Shown: positions 34,212 to 43,068 of the stretch, one piece after another
Layout: the number at the start of each line of letters is the position of its first letter
How positions within the stretch are numbered: position 1 is the stretch's first letter
Virus record (IMG/VR): IMGVR_UViG_3300047563_000187
Span: 111,262-175,261 of that record
Length of the DNA: 64,000 nt
Direction: 5' to 3' (one strand)
Origin: a virus
Program-made: the position numbers and the translations under genes
Notes under the pieces: generated by a model
Databases searched by the model: none
The model's input: the letters and a program-made list of their open reading frames with translations, nothing else
Told to the model about the DNA's origin: nothing

Positions 34212-35462
34212 ATGAGTAAGAAAGCCACCCTTGCCGTGATCTTTGGTCGCTGGCAGCCCCTCCACAACGGCCACCTGACCCTGTTTCAGGAAGCCGTTAA
34301 AAGTGCCAAGCATGTTCTCGTGTTCGTTGGCTCTTCCAATAAACCCCGTACCCCACAGAACCCGTTCTCAGCTGAAGAACGTATCGACATGATCTACAAG
34401 GTCTTCGAGAGCGGTCTCGAAGAGCAGCTTGAAGGCATGTACGACGTCGTCCCTTTGCCTGACTCTTACATGGATTCCGTGTGGAGTACTGACGTTCGCC
34501 GCCTGGTTAACTCCTTTGCGTGTGACGTCGTTGCTGATTACGGTGATGAGATCCTCGATTCGGATATCCTCGTCGTAGGTCACGAGAAGGATGACTCCAG
34601 CTACTATCTGAACATCTTCCCTGAGTGGAACGTGAAGAAAGTGCCGAACTTCAATGGCTTGAACGCCACTGATATTCGTAACGAGCTGTTCAATCGTAAG
34701 CGTCCGGTAGACCCAGGATTCACTAACCGCATCGCCAAGTACTTGGCAGTGTGGTGCGGTAAGTCTGAGACTGAAGTCCAGATGTTCATGGACACTCGTC
34801 TGCGGAAGGACCTGCCTGCCCAAGTCGATCCTAAGGCCTCTGAGGAGCTCTCTAAGCAACTCCGACCGCTGGACCTAACCTACCTATCCATCAACGTGCC
34901 GGAAGGCGTACGCGAGTTCCTACGCGGTTACATGACTACAGACTCATACTTGGACATGATCGAGGAGACCTTCTCTTATGCATGCAACAAGATGACCTGG
35001 GGTCTGGCTCCGTACGCTCCTACCTTCGTGACTGTCGATGCGGTAGTGACCATGAAGGGTCACGTACTGTTGATCCGTCGCAAGCAGTCTCCTGGCCGCG
35101 GCCTGTGGGCTCTGCCTGGCGGGTTCATCGATCAGGAAAATCCCCTGGTCGACAACGTGATTCGCGAGCTTCGTGAGGAGACTCGCATCTCCATCCCGAA
35201 CAACAAGCTCAAGGACTGCATCACCAAGATGATTACTGTGGATGATCCGTACCGCAGTAAGCGTGGCCGCACTATCACCCATGCTGCTCACATCGATCTG
35301 GACAAACTCCCTGATAGTGACATTCAACAGCTCCCGACCGTACGCGGTTGTGACGATGCCGAGAAGGCACGCTGGTTCACCTTCAGTGAAGTTCTGGATT
35401 TCGGCTCTACCCTGTTCGAAGACCATGCAGAAATCATCAAACGTCTCGTATTCAGCAAGTAA
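34212..35462 (+). CDS. nadM: bifunctional NMN adenylyltransferase/Nudix hydrolase
   Basis: The protein has 416 residues. The N-terminal nucleotidyltransferase domain shows GRWQPLHNGHL (the HxGH motif) and the C-terminal half shows LPGGFIDQENPLVDNVIRELREET, a Nudix box in which the first conserved Glu is Asn. Bacterial and phage NadM-Nudix proteins make NAD+ from NMN and ATP. ATG 34212 follows AGGAG; an in-frame ATG at 34134 lies inside the upstream gene and is rejected. It sits beside nicotinamide phosphoribosyltransferase, giving a two-step NAD+ salvage path. Confidence 0.93.
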   Translation: MSKKATLAVIFGRWQPLHNGHLTLFQEAVKSAKHVLVFVGSSNKPRTPQNPFSAEERIDMIYKVFESGLEEQLEGMYDVVPLPDSYMDSVWSTDVRRLVNSFACDVVADYGDEILDSDILVVGHEKDDSSYYLNIFPEWNVKKVPNFNGLNATDIRNELFNRKRPVDPGFTNRIAKYLAVWCGKSETEVQMFMDTRLRKDLPAQVDPKASEELSKQLRPLDLTYLSINVPEGVREFLRGYMTTDSYLDMIEETFSYACNKMTWGLAPYAPTFVTVDAVVTMKGHVLLIRRKQSPGRGLWALPGGFIDQENPLVDNVIRELREETRISIPNNKLKDCITKMITVDDPYRSKRGRTITHAAHIDLDKLPDSDIQQLPTVRGCDDAEKARWFTFSEVLDFGSTLFEDHAEIIKRLVFSK

Positions 35463-35472
35463 GGAAACTGCT

Positions 35473-36999
35473 ATGAACACTATGCAAAACTCTCTCGTTA
35501 ACCTGTACCGCTCCCACATCCAGGCCGGCCACGTGCGTGTCGAAATGAACGGCATCGCCCGGGAATTCGAACGCATGTTCAGTCCGAACCGTAACGTTCT
35601 GACCAATGCCGACGGCTACAAGTACAGCCAGTACCTGCAATACCCTGAAGGTACCACCTACGTTGCTTCCTACATCGAAGCTCGTGTCGGTGCCAAGCAC
35701 AGTCGCATCCTCTGGTGTGGTCTGCAGGCTTTCCTGAAGGAAACTCTGACCGTCCGTATCACCAAGAAGATGGTCGACAAGATGGCCAAGATCGCCAAGT
35801 CTGCAGGTGCTCCGTTCAACTACGATGGCTTCATGCGTATCGTGAACGAGTTCGACGGCCGTTGGCCGCTGCGTATCCGTGCTCTGCCGGAAGGTGCAGT
35901 AGTCAAGCCTGGCACCGTACTGGCTCTGGTGGAGAATACCCACCCGGACTTCTTCTGGTGCACCTCCTTCATCGAGACTATGCTGCTGCGTGCGGCCTGG
36001 TACATGACTACCGTAGCTACTGTCTCCAAAGACATCTACGACCTGTGCCTGGGTACTCTGGTCGAGTTCACTGACCTGAAGGGCGAAGCTCTGAAGATGG
36101 TTCTGAAGTTCATGCTGAACGACTTCGGTGCACGCGGTGCTTCCTGCCACGAAGCTGCGGTACTGGGCGGCATGGGTCACCTGATGACTGGTTTCCGTGG
36201 TTCTGACACTACTGAAGCCTCTGAGGGTGCCGAGCTGTACTACAACCACAACATCGAGGAAGATGCTCCGACCAAGACCGTACCGGCCTCTGAGCACTCC
36301 ACCGCTGCGTCCGAAGGTGAAAAGGGTGAACATATCTTCAACTCCCGCATGATCAAGGCGTTCGGGGATGGCTTCATCTTCGCCTCTGTATGTGACAGCT
36401 TCGACCACTTCAAGAACGTGGCTGAGAACTGGCTTGGCAAGAATGCAGTAGAAGTCATGAACATGAATGCCCGTCTGGTTATCCGTCCGGACTCTGGTGA
36501 TCCTGTAGACATGGCTCTGGCTACTGTGGAGCTGCTGGATGAGAAGGTGGGTTCCACCCCGAACTCCAAAGGCCTGAAGGTCCTGCATCCGAAGTTCCGT
36601 GTGATCTACGGTGACGGTATCGACTACAGCACTATCCTGGCCATCTTCACCGCTCTCATCGAGAACGGTTACTCCCCGGAGAACATCTGCTTCGGTATGG
36701 GTGGGGCTCTGCTTCAGAAGTGCGACCGTGACTGGGAACGCTTCGCTATGAAGGCCTGTGAGCTGGAAGTCATGGGCGTCAAGCGTCACGTCGGTAAGAA
36801 GCCGAAGACTGATCCTTCCAAGACCTCCAAGTTCGGCATCTACACGCCGCACCTGGTAGACGCGGAGATTGTCAACGTGGCTGCAGATGGTCCGGTTCCG
36901 GAGGGTGCCGTGGAAGTCTTCCCGGTAGTATTCGAGAACGGCTTCCTTCTGAAGGACTGGAGCCTGGACGAGATCTCCTCGTTCTCTGCCATGCAGTAA
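35473..36999 (+). CDS. nadV: nicotinamide phosphoribosyltransferase (NadV/NAMPT)
   Basis: The protein has 508 residues, close to the family's 490. Diagnostic stretches include ADGYKYSQYLQYPEG, the DFGARGASCHEAAVLGGMGHL region, VPASEHSTAASEGEKGE, ARLVIRPDSGDPVDM (PRPP-binding part) and FGMGGALLQKCDRD. It converts nicotinamide and PRPP to NMN, which the neighbouring NadM turns into NAD+. The long frame starts at 35242, but ATG 35473 after AAGGAA is consistent with the family's N-terminus. In phages, this pair counters NAD+-depleting defence systems (the NARP2-type pathway). Confidence 0.95.
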   Translation: MNTMQNSLVNLYRSHIQAGHVRVEMNGIAREFERMFSPNRNVLTNADGYKYSQYLQYPEGTTYVASYIEARVGAKHSRILWCGLQAFLKETLTVRITKKMVDKMAKIAKSAGAPFNYDGFMRIVNEFDGRWPLRIRALPEGAVVKPGTVLALVENTHPDFFWCTSFIETMLLRAAWYMTTVATVSKDIYDLCLGTLVEFTDLKGEALKMVLKFMLNDFGARGASCHEAAVLGGMGHLMTGFRGSDTTEASEGAELYYNHNIEEDAPTKTVPASEHSTAASEGEKGEHIFNSRMIKAFGDGFIFASVCDSFDHFKNVAENWLGKNAVEVMNMNARLVIRPDSGDPVDMALATVELLDEKVGSTPNSKGLKVLHPKFRVIYGDGIDYSTILAIFTALIENGYSPENICFGMGGALLQKCDRDWERFAMKACELEVMGVKRHVGKKPKTDPSKTSKFGIYTPHLVDAEIVNVAADGPVPEGAVEVFPVVFENGFLLKDWSLDEISSFSAMQ

Positions 37000-37004
37000 A
37001 CCTC

Positions 37005-37032
37005 AAAGGGCCCTACGGGGCCCTTTATTTTT
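37005..37032 (+). terminator. Rho-independent terminator
   Basis: AAAGGGCCC/GGGGCCCTTT with a three-base loop and TATTTTT. Confidence 0.88.
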
Positions 37033-37057
37033 ACCCACCAACTATGCCTCATTTCTC

Positions 37058-37067
37058 GGTATAAGTA
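37058..37067 (+). promoter_or_regulatory. GGTATAAGTA phage promoter
   Basis: A perfect element followed by CTCTGAGGAGG, 18 bases before ATG 37086. Confidence 0.75.
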
Positions 37068-37085
37068 CTCTGAGGAGGGCCACAT

Positions 37086-37913
37086 ATGACAGCCTTAGAT
37101 ATCGTAATGGGATTGGATCCCGAGTTCCACATACGTGATGTAGTGGACAAACTGAAAATAGTGAGGACTTTCCAGGGCAAACTGAATGGTTACAACCTGG
37201 ACCTCATGATCCCCATCGAGGACCGTGACGGAGAAATCAGTCACATGTCAGCTGCTCAGATCTCTGGGCGTACTCGCCAGGTGATCAATGAGGAGTTAAC
37301 CGCAAGAGAGAACTACCTGCTCCAGGAGACGGGCATTCTTACCTCTCTTCGCACCTATCTCTCAGTCTCTCCAGAGCTCGATCGTCACCACGTAGATGAT
37401 CTGTTCGAAGAGCTGCGAGAGTATGCCACTCCGGCATTGGCAATAGCAGACGAAATGACTGGTCCGATGATAGTCGGTCTCATCTTCTCACGGCTGAAGA
37501 TGCGTCACTTCATTGAGAATGGTCAGTTCGAAGACCCTTACTTCCTGACGCAGATCGACTTCCCGATGTACGAACGTCGGCAGTTGGTCCATGCGGTACT
37601 GCGAAGTGGCGGTATGGGTTTTGTAGTTGAGAGCTACAAGAACCGCTTGATGAAGTACGATTTGGACTCCCTATCTGTGATAGATCGGCGTGTTAATCAC
37701 TATCTCACACGGATGTTTTCTGAGATAATGGAAATCCGTAAAGGTGGTGAATCCTATCTCGAGATGCGTGACATCAACATCTCTCGGGATGACGAGAGTC
37801 GCATCCTGCGACTGCTCGAGCAGATGGAAGCCGAGACTCCCTTGCATGGCGATGAAGTCATATTCGGGCTGATCTCTGATTGCTATCTGCAGGGGTTCAA
37901 CCTGTTCAAATAG
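37086..37913 (+). CDS. hypothetical protein, 275 aa
   Basis: A mostly helical soluble protein (for example MFSEIMEIRKGGESYLEMRD and RILRLLEQMEAETP). It has no recognised motif. It has its own GGTATAAGTA promoter and is separated from the polymerase gene by a hairpin (37914-37930) without a T-run, so read-through into the polymerase half is likely. Confidence 0.75.
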   Translation: MTALDIVMGLDPEFHIRDVVDKLKIVRTFQGKLNGYNLDLMIPIEDRDGEISHMSAAQISGRTRQVINEELTARENYLLQETGILTSLRTYLSVSPELDRHHVDDLFEELREYATPALAIADEMTGPMIVGLIFSRLKMRHFIENGQFEDPYFLTQIDFPMYERRQLVHAVLRSGGMGFVVESYKNRLMKYDLDSLSVIDRRVNHYLTRMFSEIMEIRKGGESYLEMRDINISRDDESRILRLLEQMEAETPLHGDEVIFGLISDCYLQGFNLFK

Positions 37914-37943
37914 GGCCCTACGGGGCCCTCAACAGGAGGAAAT

Positions 37944-39506
37944 GTGAGAAAACATAAAGGGTTCACGTATGAGTGGTACGACTACGACGCTCTGATGACG
38001 TATGCGGCTATCGATAACTACGTGACAAGTGCCATTCTGGCGGCCATGTGGCCAACGCTCAATGAGCGACGAGACTACACTTTCTTTAAGCGTGGTCAGG
38101 CTCAAGTCGTGAAGACTCCGTCTATTCGTAATGAACAGTTGGAGGTCAAAAAGCTGGCGTTAGACTTCGTGTGCGATATGGAAGTGGCAGGTATGGCTTA
38201 CGACATCCCTGCTAACCGACGTATGCATCAAGCCATGTTGGAAGACTTGGCGATTACTGAGGATCAGATCTTCACCGCCATCGGTAAGCGGATTGATCTG
38301 AACTCCGGTGCTGCTCTGGGTGATTTTCTTTACCGTGAACGCGGTTTTGACGTCCCTCTGCAGACGAAGAGTGGTGGCGATTCAACATCTGGTGATGCTC
38401 TGAAGGCTCTGCACAAGATCCACGAGCATGACTGGCTGAAGGACATCATCAAGCGTAACGACGTGCACGCTATGCATGGCAACTTCATCAAGACCTATGT
38501 AGAGGACTGGGTGAAGAGCGACGGTCGGATCCATCCTCAGTACAACCTGTTCGGCACCAGTTCGCACCGTATCAGCTCCAGTGAGCCGAACCTGCTGAAC
38601 CTGCCGCGTGGCTATTACGGCTACAACATCCGGGAACTCTACATCACTGTCCCGCCGATGGCCTTCCTGACCTTCGACTTCTCCTCGTGTGAAGTGAAGA
38701 TCTTGGCGGCCCTCTGTAAGGATGAGGCAATGATGGATGCCTGTGCGAAGGGTTGGGACTTCCACTCCTTCACCGCATCGATGATTGCAGGCGTACCGTA
38801 CGAGGACTTCGTTAAGATTGCTAAGGATGAAGACCATCCGGAGCACAAGAAGTACAAGGGAATCCGTCAGGATGCCAAGGCGACCACCTTCGGTCTGCTG
38901 TATGGCTCCACTGTAAACGGTATCGCCATGAACCTTGGCAAGTCCCTGGAAGAGACCCAGAAGATCGTGGATACCTACTTCCGCTTGTTCCCGAAGGTAA
39001 AAGACTTCATCGAAGACTGCCACAAGATGGCTCTGGCCAACCAGTTCGTCTTCTCGCCATTCGGTCAGAGAAAGATGGAGTACGGTGCTCAGGACGTCTT
39101 CCGTGGCACTGCCGTGTACAACGCTGCTCTGCGGAACAGCCAGAACGTATCCATCCAAGGTCCGGCTTCTACTTTAGGTCTGATTGTGTTCGCCAAGCTG
39201 AACGAAGAGCTCAAGAAGATTGGTGGCCGGGCAATCTGTACGGTATACGACTCGGTGGAAATCGAAGTCCCGATGAATCGCATGGCAGAAGCCATCGAGC
39301 TCGGCTTCTACATGATGGATGACTGGCCTGTCGAGAACTTCGACTGGTTGGACTTCAAGATCGGTGCGGATGCTGAAATCGGTTGGGATTGGGGTAATGT
39401 ACACGGCGTCAAACGTGGCATCACCCAAGAGAAGTGTGAAGAAATCCTCTCTGCAGCCAATGAAGAGAAGTATGTGACCTCCCGTCTGGTACTGGCGGCG
39501 GCGTAA
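37944..39506 (+). CDS. DNA polymerase family A, exo III motif plus polymerase domain
   Basis: The protein has 520 residues from GTG 37944 (GGAGGAA just upstream; no ATG is possible). Residues 20-24 (YAAID) are exo III (YxxxD) of the DEDDy exonuclease whose motifs I and II lie on the 31320 gene. Then come LNLPRGYYGYNIREL, motif A (LTFDFSSCEVKIL), motif B (RQDAKATTFGLLYGS) and motif C (VYDSVEIEV). It is therefore the catalytic subunit of the replicative polymerase and must pair with the first product to have a complete proofreading site. Confidence 0.92.
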   Translation: MRKHKGFTYEWYDYDALMTYAAIDNYVTSAILAAMWPTLNERRDYTFFKRGQAQVVKTPSIRNEQLEVKKLALDFVCDMEVAGMAYDIPANRRMHQAMLEDLAITEDQIFTAIGKRIDLNSGAALGDFLYRERGFDVPLQTKSGGDSTSGDALKALHKIHEHDWLKDIIKRNDVHAMHGNFIKTYVEDWVKSDGRIHPQYNLFGTSSHRISSSEPNLLNLPRGYYGYNIRELYITVPPMAFLTFDFSSCEVKILAALCKDEAMMDACAKGWDFHSFTASMIAGVPYEDFVKIAKDEDHPEHKKYKGIRQDAKATTFGLLYGSTVNGIAMNLGKSLEETQKIVDTYFRLFPKVKDFIEDCHKMALANQFVFSPFGQRKMEYGAQDVFRGTAVYNAALRNSQNVSIQGPASTLGLIVFAKLNEELKKIGGRAICTVYDSVEIEVPMNRMAEAIELGFYMMDDWPVENFDWLDFKIGADAEIGWDWGNVHGVKRGITQEKCEEILSAANEEKYVTSRLVLAAA

Positions 39507-39570
39507 AATATAGATGTAAGTCTCCGCACCTGTTGTCCCGACAGGTCACTTCTCTTCACGTAAGATCCAC

Positions 39571-39597
39571 AAGGCCCCGCAAGGGGCCTTTTACTTT
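39571..39597 (+). terminator. Rho-independent terminator
   Basis: AAGGCCCC/GGGGCCTT with a short loop and TTACTTT, after the polymerase gene. Confidence 0.85.
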
Positions 39598-39604
39598 GGC
39601 CTAA

Positions 39605-39614
39605 AATATAAGCG
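39605..39614 (+). promoter_or_regulatory. degenerate TATAAG promoter element
   Basis: AATATAAGCG, lacking the leading GG, stands 23 bases before the lipoprotein ATG. Weak candidate. Confidence 0.3.
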
Positions 39615-39636
39615 ATGACTTATTCGGAGGATAACT

Positions 39637-39807
39637 ATGAAGAAGATGATCATCGCTATGATGCTGTCTGCATCCGTGGTCCTGATGGGCTGTGGTGCTT
39701 CCGAGCCGACTGTTCTTGACCAGAAATGCGTCGAGATCCAGAAGGCCCGTGGTACTGCTGAATCCCAGATCAAGTCCATGTGCACCCGTCCTGCTTCCGC
39801 ACAGTAA
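39637..39807 (+). CDS. small lipoprotein, 56 aa
   Basis: The signal peptide MKKMIIAMMLSASVVLMGC ends in a lipobox (LMGC) at cysteine 19, so it should be anchored in a membrane. The mature part has two more cysteines and a helical middle. CGGAGG precedes ATG 39637. It is bounded by terminators on both sides. Small phage lipoproteins often act in superinfection exclusion or lysis; the role here is not shown. Confidence 0.75.
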   Translation: MKKMIIAMMLSASVVLMGCGASEPTVLDQKCVEIQKARGTAESQIKSMCTRPASAQ

Positions 39808-39821
39808 GCAGGTCTACCCTC

Positions 39822-39850
39822 AAGGGCTCCTTCGGGAGCCCTTTTCTTTT
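39822..39850 (+). terminator. Rho-independent terminator
   Basis: AAGGGCTCC/GGGAGCCC with a three-base loop and TTTTCTTTT. Confidence 0.9.
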
Positions 39851-39860
39851 GGAGAAACAA

Positions 39861-41312
39861 ATGGAAATTGTACAAGTCCGTGCAGGTCATGCTACTAACA
39901 GCTCTTCCTGTCACTCAATCATCTATCTTCCTGGTGGCGCTAGCGATGATGAAGCGGGGTGCGATCAGGATTTCGGATGGGAATGGTTCACTCTCGGCAG
40001 TCGTGAAGCCAAAGCCCGCTATGCAGCCCAGTCCTTTAGGAACTTGCTGAGCGATGAGATCTTGGAGAAGCACCTCGGTGTAGCTCCTGATCCTGAAGGT
40101 TACATCGATCATGAATCTGCAGGCCTGCTCGGCTGGGTTCGTGATGAAGAGGATCTGATCAAGTTCGTCCGTCTGTACCTGGATAATGAGAGCATTGTGA
40201 TCACCGGCGGTAACGATAACGATGATAGTGGTCCGGTGCCTGTTGGTCAGAGCGTTCCGAGCTACAGTTCTCTTAACAAGTGGCGGGATGGTGATAATTA
40301 CTTGATTATCTACGATCCGGTGACTGGCAACAAAACCCACTTCGCCAAGGGTGACTATCAGATCGGGGATGTGCCGGCAGATTTCCCCGAACTTGTTGAC
40401 CTTAAGATCTCCGACTACTGCGATCTCGGTTGCTCGTTCTGCTATCAGAACAGTACCCGCCGCGGCAAGCATGGTGATCTACAGGTGATCAAAGATGTCA
40501 TCTCCAAGCTGGGTCATCTCGGTACCTTTGAGATTGCCATTGGCGGCGGAGAGCCTCTGCAGTATCCGCATCTGGAAGAAGTTATCCACCATGCCAATGC
40601 ATGTGGGATAACCGCCAACTTCACCACCAAAGACTACAAAGCTCTGGCCAAACGTAGCGATCTGATCCACTACATAGGCGGCGTAGCTGTATCGGTCGCT
40701 ACCCCAGAGGAAGCCAGAGAAGCTATTAAGTGGTTGGCCGATCTGACCACGGAAGAACGGTCACGAGTCAGCTTCCAAGTACCGGTAGGGGCACAGACTT
40801 ACGAGCAATTCGTTGAACTCATGGCTACCATCGCCTGCTACTCTGTCAACCGGGTGACTCTGCTGGGTTACAAGCAAGTGGGTCGTGGCACTGCCAGCAA
40901 GTACCACAGCTTTGAGGATAAGCTTGGGGATATCTTCTTCAAGCAAGAACCTTATAGCTGGGATGAGACTCGCTTCTACACCGCGGCCGTGTACCCAAGG
41001 CTGAGCGTTGGGATTGATACTCAGTTGGCCGTGAAGGCTCCTGGGTTCATCGCCAAGCTGCCCAGCCAGGTAGTAAACAAGGTCGTCATGTACAAGGAAG
41101 GCCTGCACAGCTGCTACATCGATGCCGTTCGCCAAGAGATTGCACCGAGCAGCTACTGTGACAAAGAACTCTATCAAACCCTCGTAATCGATCAAATCGG
41201 AGATATTTTCAATGAAATCTCTTCTGCAGCTTGTGAAGACGCCCTTCGTAACAACGCTAGCGGTAGCACTGTCGTACCCAGTAGTGATTCAGATAGCGGC
41301 GAAGCTGTGTAA
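39861..41312 (+). CDS. radical SAM protein, unknown substrate
   Basis: The protein has 483 residues. The N-terminus MEIVQVRAGHATNSSSCHS resembles the 'TNSSS' start that I recall in many uncharacterised phage and bacterial proteins. The radical SAM motif CDLGCSFC (CxxxCxxC) comes at about residue 195, followed by AIGGGEPLQYPH. The C-terminal part is poorly characterised. ATG 39861 follows GGAGAA. It overlaps the first of three membrane protein genes by 101 bases, suggesting the four form one unit. Substrate and role are not recognised. Confidence 0.8.
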   Translation: MEIVQVRAGHATNSSSCHSIIYLPGGASDDEAGCDQDFGWEWFTLGSREAKARYAAQSFRNLLSDEILEKHLGVAPDPEGYIDHESAGLLGWVRDEEDLIKFVRLYLDNESIVITGGNDNDDSGPVPVGQSVPSYSSLNKWRDGDNYLIIYDPVTGNKTHFAKGDYQIGDVPADFPELVDLKISDYCDLGCSFCYQNSTRRGKHGDLQVIKDVISKLGHLGTFEIAIGGGEPLQYPHLEEVIHHANACGITANFTTKDYKALAKRSDLIHYIGGVAVSVATPEEAREAIKWLADLTTEERSRVSFQVPVGAQTYEQFVELMATIACYSVNRVTLLGYKQVGRGTASKYHSFEDKLGDIFFKQEPYSWDETRFYTAAVYPRLSVGIDTQLAVKAPGFIAKLPSQVVNKVVMYKEGLHSCYIDAVRQEIAPSSYCDKELYQTLVIDQIGDIFNEISSAACEDALRNNASGSTVVPSSDSDSGEAV

Positions 41313-41835
41313 CCATAGCATCAACGCCTTCATGGCCTTCTGGTTATCCGTCAGTGTGGTCGCATTCTTCATGATAGATTGCCGTAAGTCCCTGAAGGAA
41401 ACCCGGTTCTATCGAGATCACTGCAATCGCAGCCTCCTTAAGTCTTACATTCCGCCAGAGGATTACAGCCGCGGCTTGGTGATGACTGCCATACAGTCCT
41501 TCATCTATAGCATGCCTATGTTGGCTCTGGGATTCATCACACCATTTGACGACAACGGATTGAGAGTCTTCTGGGGTTTGATGGTCATCCTGGCAGTCAT
41601 CTACGGCAACATAGGTGCCTGGTACAGCTCCAAGCGCTGGGAGATAGCTACTTGGAAGCAGTTCGGGCTGACCTGCTGGGTACCTCTGCCGATGCTGCTT
41701 GTAGTTATCATGTGGCTGATGATCTTCAACGTTAACGTTAACAATGAGATCACCATCATCTTTGCGAACATGATATCTAGCGGGCTGTCGGTCCTGGCAA
41801 TCCTTTACTTCCGCAGTGGCATGAGGAAAAGCTGA
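41212..41835 (+). CDS. membrane protein, 207 aa
   Basis: At least five hydrophobic segments are visible (FVTTLAVALSYPVVIQIAA, FMAFWLSVSVVAFFMI, MVILAVIYGNIGAWY, WVPLPMLLVVIMWLMIF and one at the end). It begins in the C-terminal part of the radical SAM gene with GGAG upstream. Its stop overlaps the next start (TGATG). It is the first of three consecutive integral membrane proteins of similar size; function unknown. Confidence 0.75.
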   Translation: MKSLLQLVKTPFVTTLAVALSYPVVIQIAAKLCNHSINAFMAFWLSVSVVAFFMIDCRKSLKETRFYRDHCNRSLLKSYIPPEDYSRGLVMTAIQSFIYSMPMLALGFITPFDDNGLRVFWGLMVILAVIYGNIGAWYSSKRWEIATWKQFGLTCWVPLPMLLVVIMWLMIFNVNVNNEITIIFANMISSGLSVLAILYFRSGMRKS

Positions 41836-42416
41836 TGGATAAGTTCTTTATGATCAAGAGGTCCTGGTGGACCCCTTTCATTGTAATGATTAACGTTACC
41901 CTCACCCGGATGGGTTTTCATACTCATATTGCTGGCCCGGAATTCGTAGTGATTCCAGCATTGGCCCTTATCCTAGTATTCCTCCCGGGCATAATTCAGT
42001 ATGCATTCGTGGGGGCATACGCGGTGGGAGGCTTTGCTTCGGCGTCTGGATGGGCTCCGGAGGGGTATTTGATAGCCATCATCTTGGGTAGCGGAATCTT
42101 GTGCTTGGCCGGCTGGTTTAAGTGCAAGGAGATCTTGTTCAACCCGGAAGGTCTCAATGCTAAGTCCATCAAGCATGTGCAGGATACCTCCGATACGCTA
42201 CGCCTAGCTCTTCTAGTGTTTCCCCTCGCCGGATGGGCTGCCCTAGGAGGCTGGTATCTGGACTTCGAGTTCACATACCGCATGGCCATAAGCATAGCCG
42301 CGGTGTATCTGTTCGTAATCATGGTGCTCGGGCTGAGTCTCCTGTCCGACGTATACACTTTCTCAACTGGTAAAACAAAGGAGTACGTAGAAAATGTCGA
42401 TAGCTGTTGTTACTAA
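41835..42416 (+). CDS. membrane protein, 193 aa
   Basis: Hydrophobic segments include VVIPALALILVFLPGIIQYA, LIAIILGSGILCLAGW, ALLVFPLAGWAALGG and SIAAVYLFVIMVLGLSLL. The start overlaps the previous gene and the end overlaps the next by 23 bases. Probably part of a membrane complex with its neighbours. Confidence 0.75.
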   Translation: MDKFFMIKRSWWTPFIVMINVTLTRMGFHTHIAGPEFVVIPALALILVFLPGIIQYAFVGAYAVGGFASASGWAPEGYLIAIILGSGILCLAGWFKCKEILFNPEGLNAKSIKHVQDTSDTLRLALLVFPLAGWAALGGWYLDFEFTYRMAISIAAVYLFVIMVLGLSLLSDVYTFSTGKTKEYVENVDSCCY

Positions 42417-43068
42417 CCTCAAAGCAATGCCCTACAAGGCCGAGCGTATCGCTGCAGCATCTCTTATGCTGACGGTACTGATCCTCCCTCAGTACTTCCT
42501 CCATGGGTTCGACTACATGGGCTGGTTCCTGAAGGTCGGTATGGTCCTCTGGTACATCTACCTCCCGCTGGCTATCGATCACGATATGATTGATAACGAC
42601 GGAATGAAGAACATCTGGGTGGCCCCTCTGATCACCGGTCTGTTCATGCTGCCGATATCCTTCGCCCAGCAGTACACAGTCGGGTTCCACGTCGTAGCCT
42701 CATTGGCATTCGTGGTGTCTACCATTCTGATCGAAGGCTGGTGCAACATCCAGGTTAACCGCAAGGTTCTCTTCGAGCTGAACCCGAAGGTTAGTCTGTA
42801 TGAGTACGAAGATACCAAGTACGGAGTCCTCGGGTTGGTTGTAATAGGAGGGGTTCTCAGCTTCGTATCCGGTATGGAACCTATGATCGTAGCGTCATTC
42901 TCTCTGGGCACCTTGATCTTCATCGCGGTAGAGACCGTCAAGATCAACGACACTTTCAAATCCTACATCAACTCCGAACGCAACCGCATCGAGCGAGAAG
43001 AGCGAGAAGCTCAGGCGAAGGAGTTGGAAAAATTCATGAACATAGATGACGAGGAATACTATGACTGA
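42394..43068 (+). CDS. membrane protein, 224 aa
   Basis: About six hydrophobic segments (for example SLMLTVLILPQYFLHG, PLITGLFMLPISFA, GLVVIGGVLSFVSG) are followed by a charged C-terminal tail (RNRIEREEREAQAKELEKFM) likely to face the cytoplasm. AAGGAG precedes ATG 42394. It is the third membrane protein after the radical SAM gene. Confidence 0.75.
   Translation: MSIAVVTNLKAMPYKAERIAAASLMLTVLILPQYFLHGFDYMGWFLKVGMVLWYIYLPLAIDHDMIDNDGMKNIWVAPLITGLFMLPISFAQQYTVGFHVVASLAFVVSTILIEGWCNIQVNRKVLFELNPKVSLYEYEDTKYGVLGLVVIGGVLSFVSGMEPMIVASFSLGTLIFIAVETVKINDTFKSYINSERNRIEREEREAQAKELEKFMNIDDEEYYD

Noticed and set aside
35452-36852. 466-codon open frame on the minus strand across the NAMPT gene
   Set aside because: It is a shadow of a highly conserved enzyme gene, with no start signals and no recognisable protein pattern.
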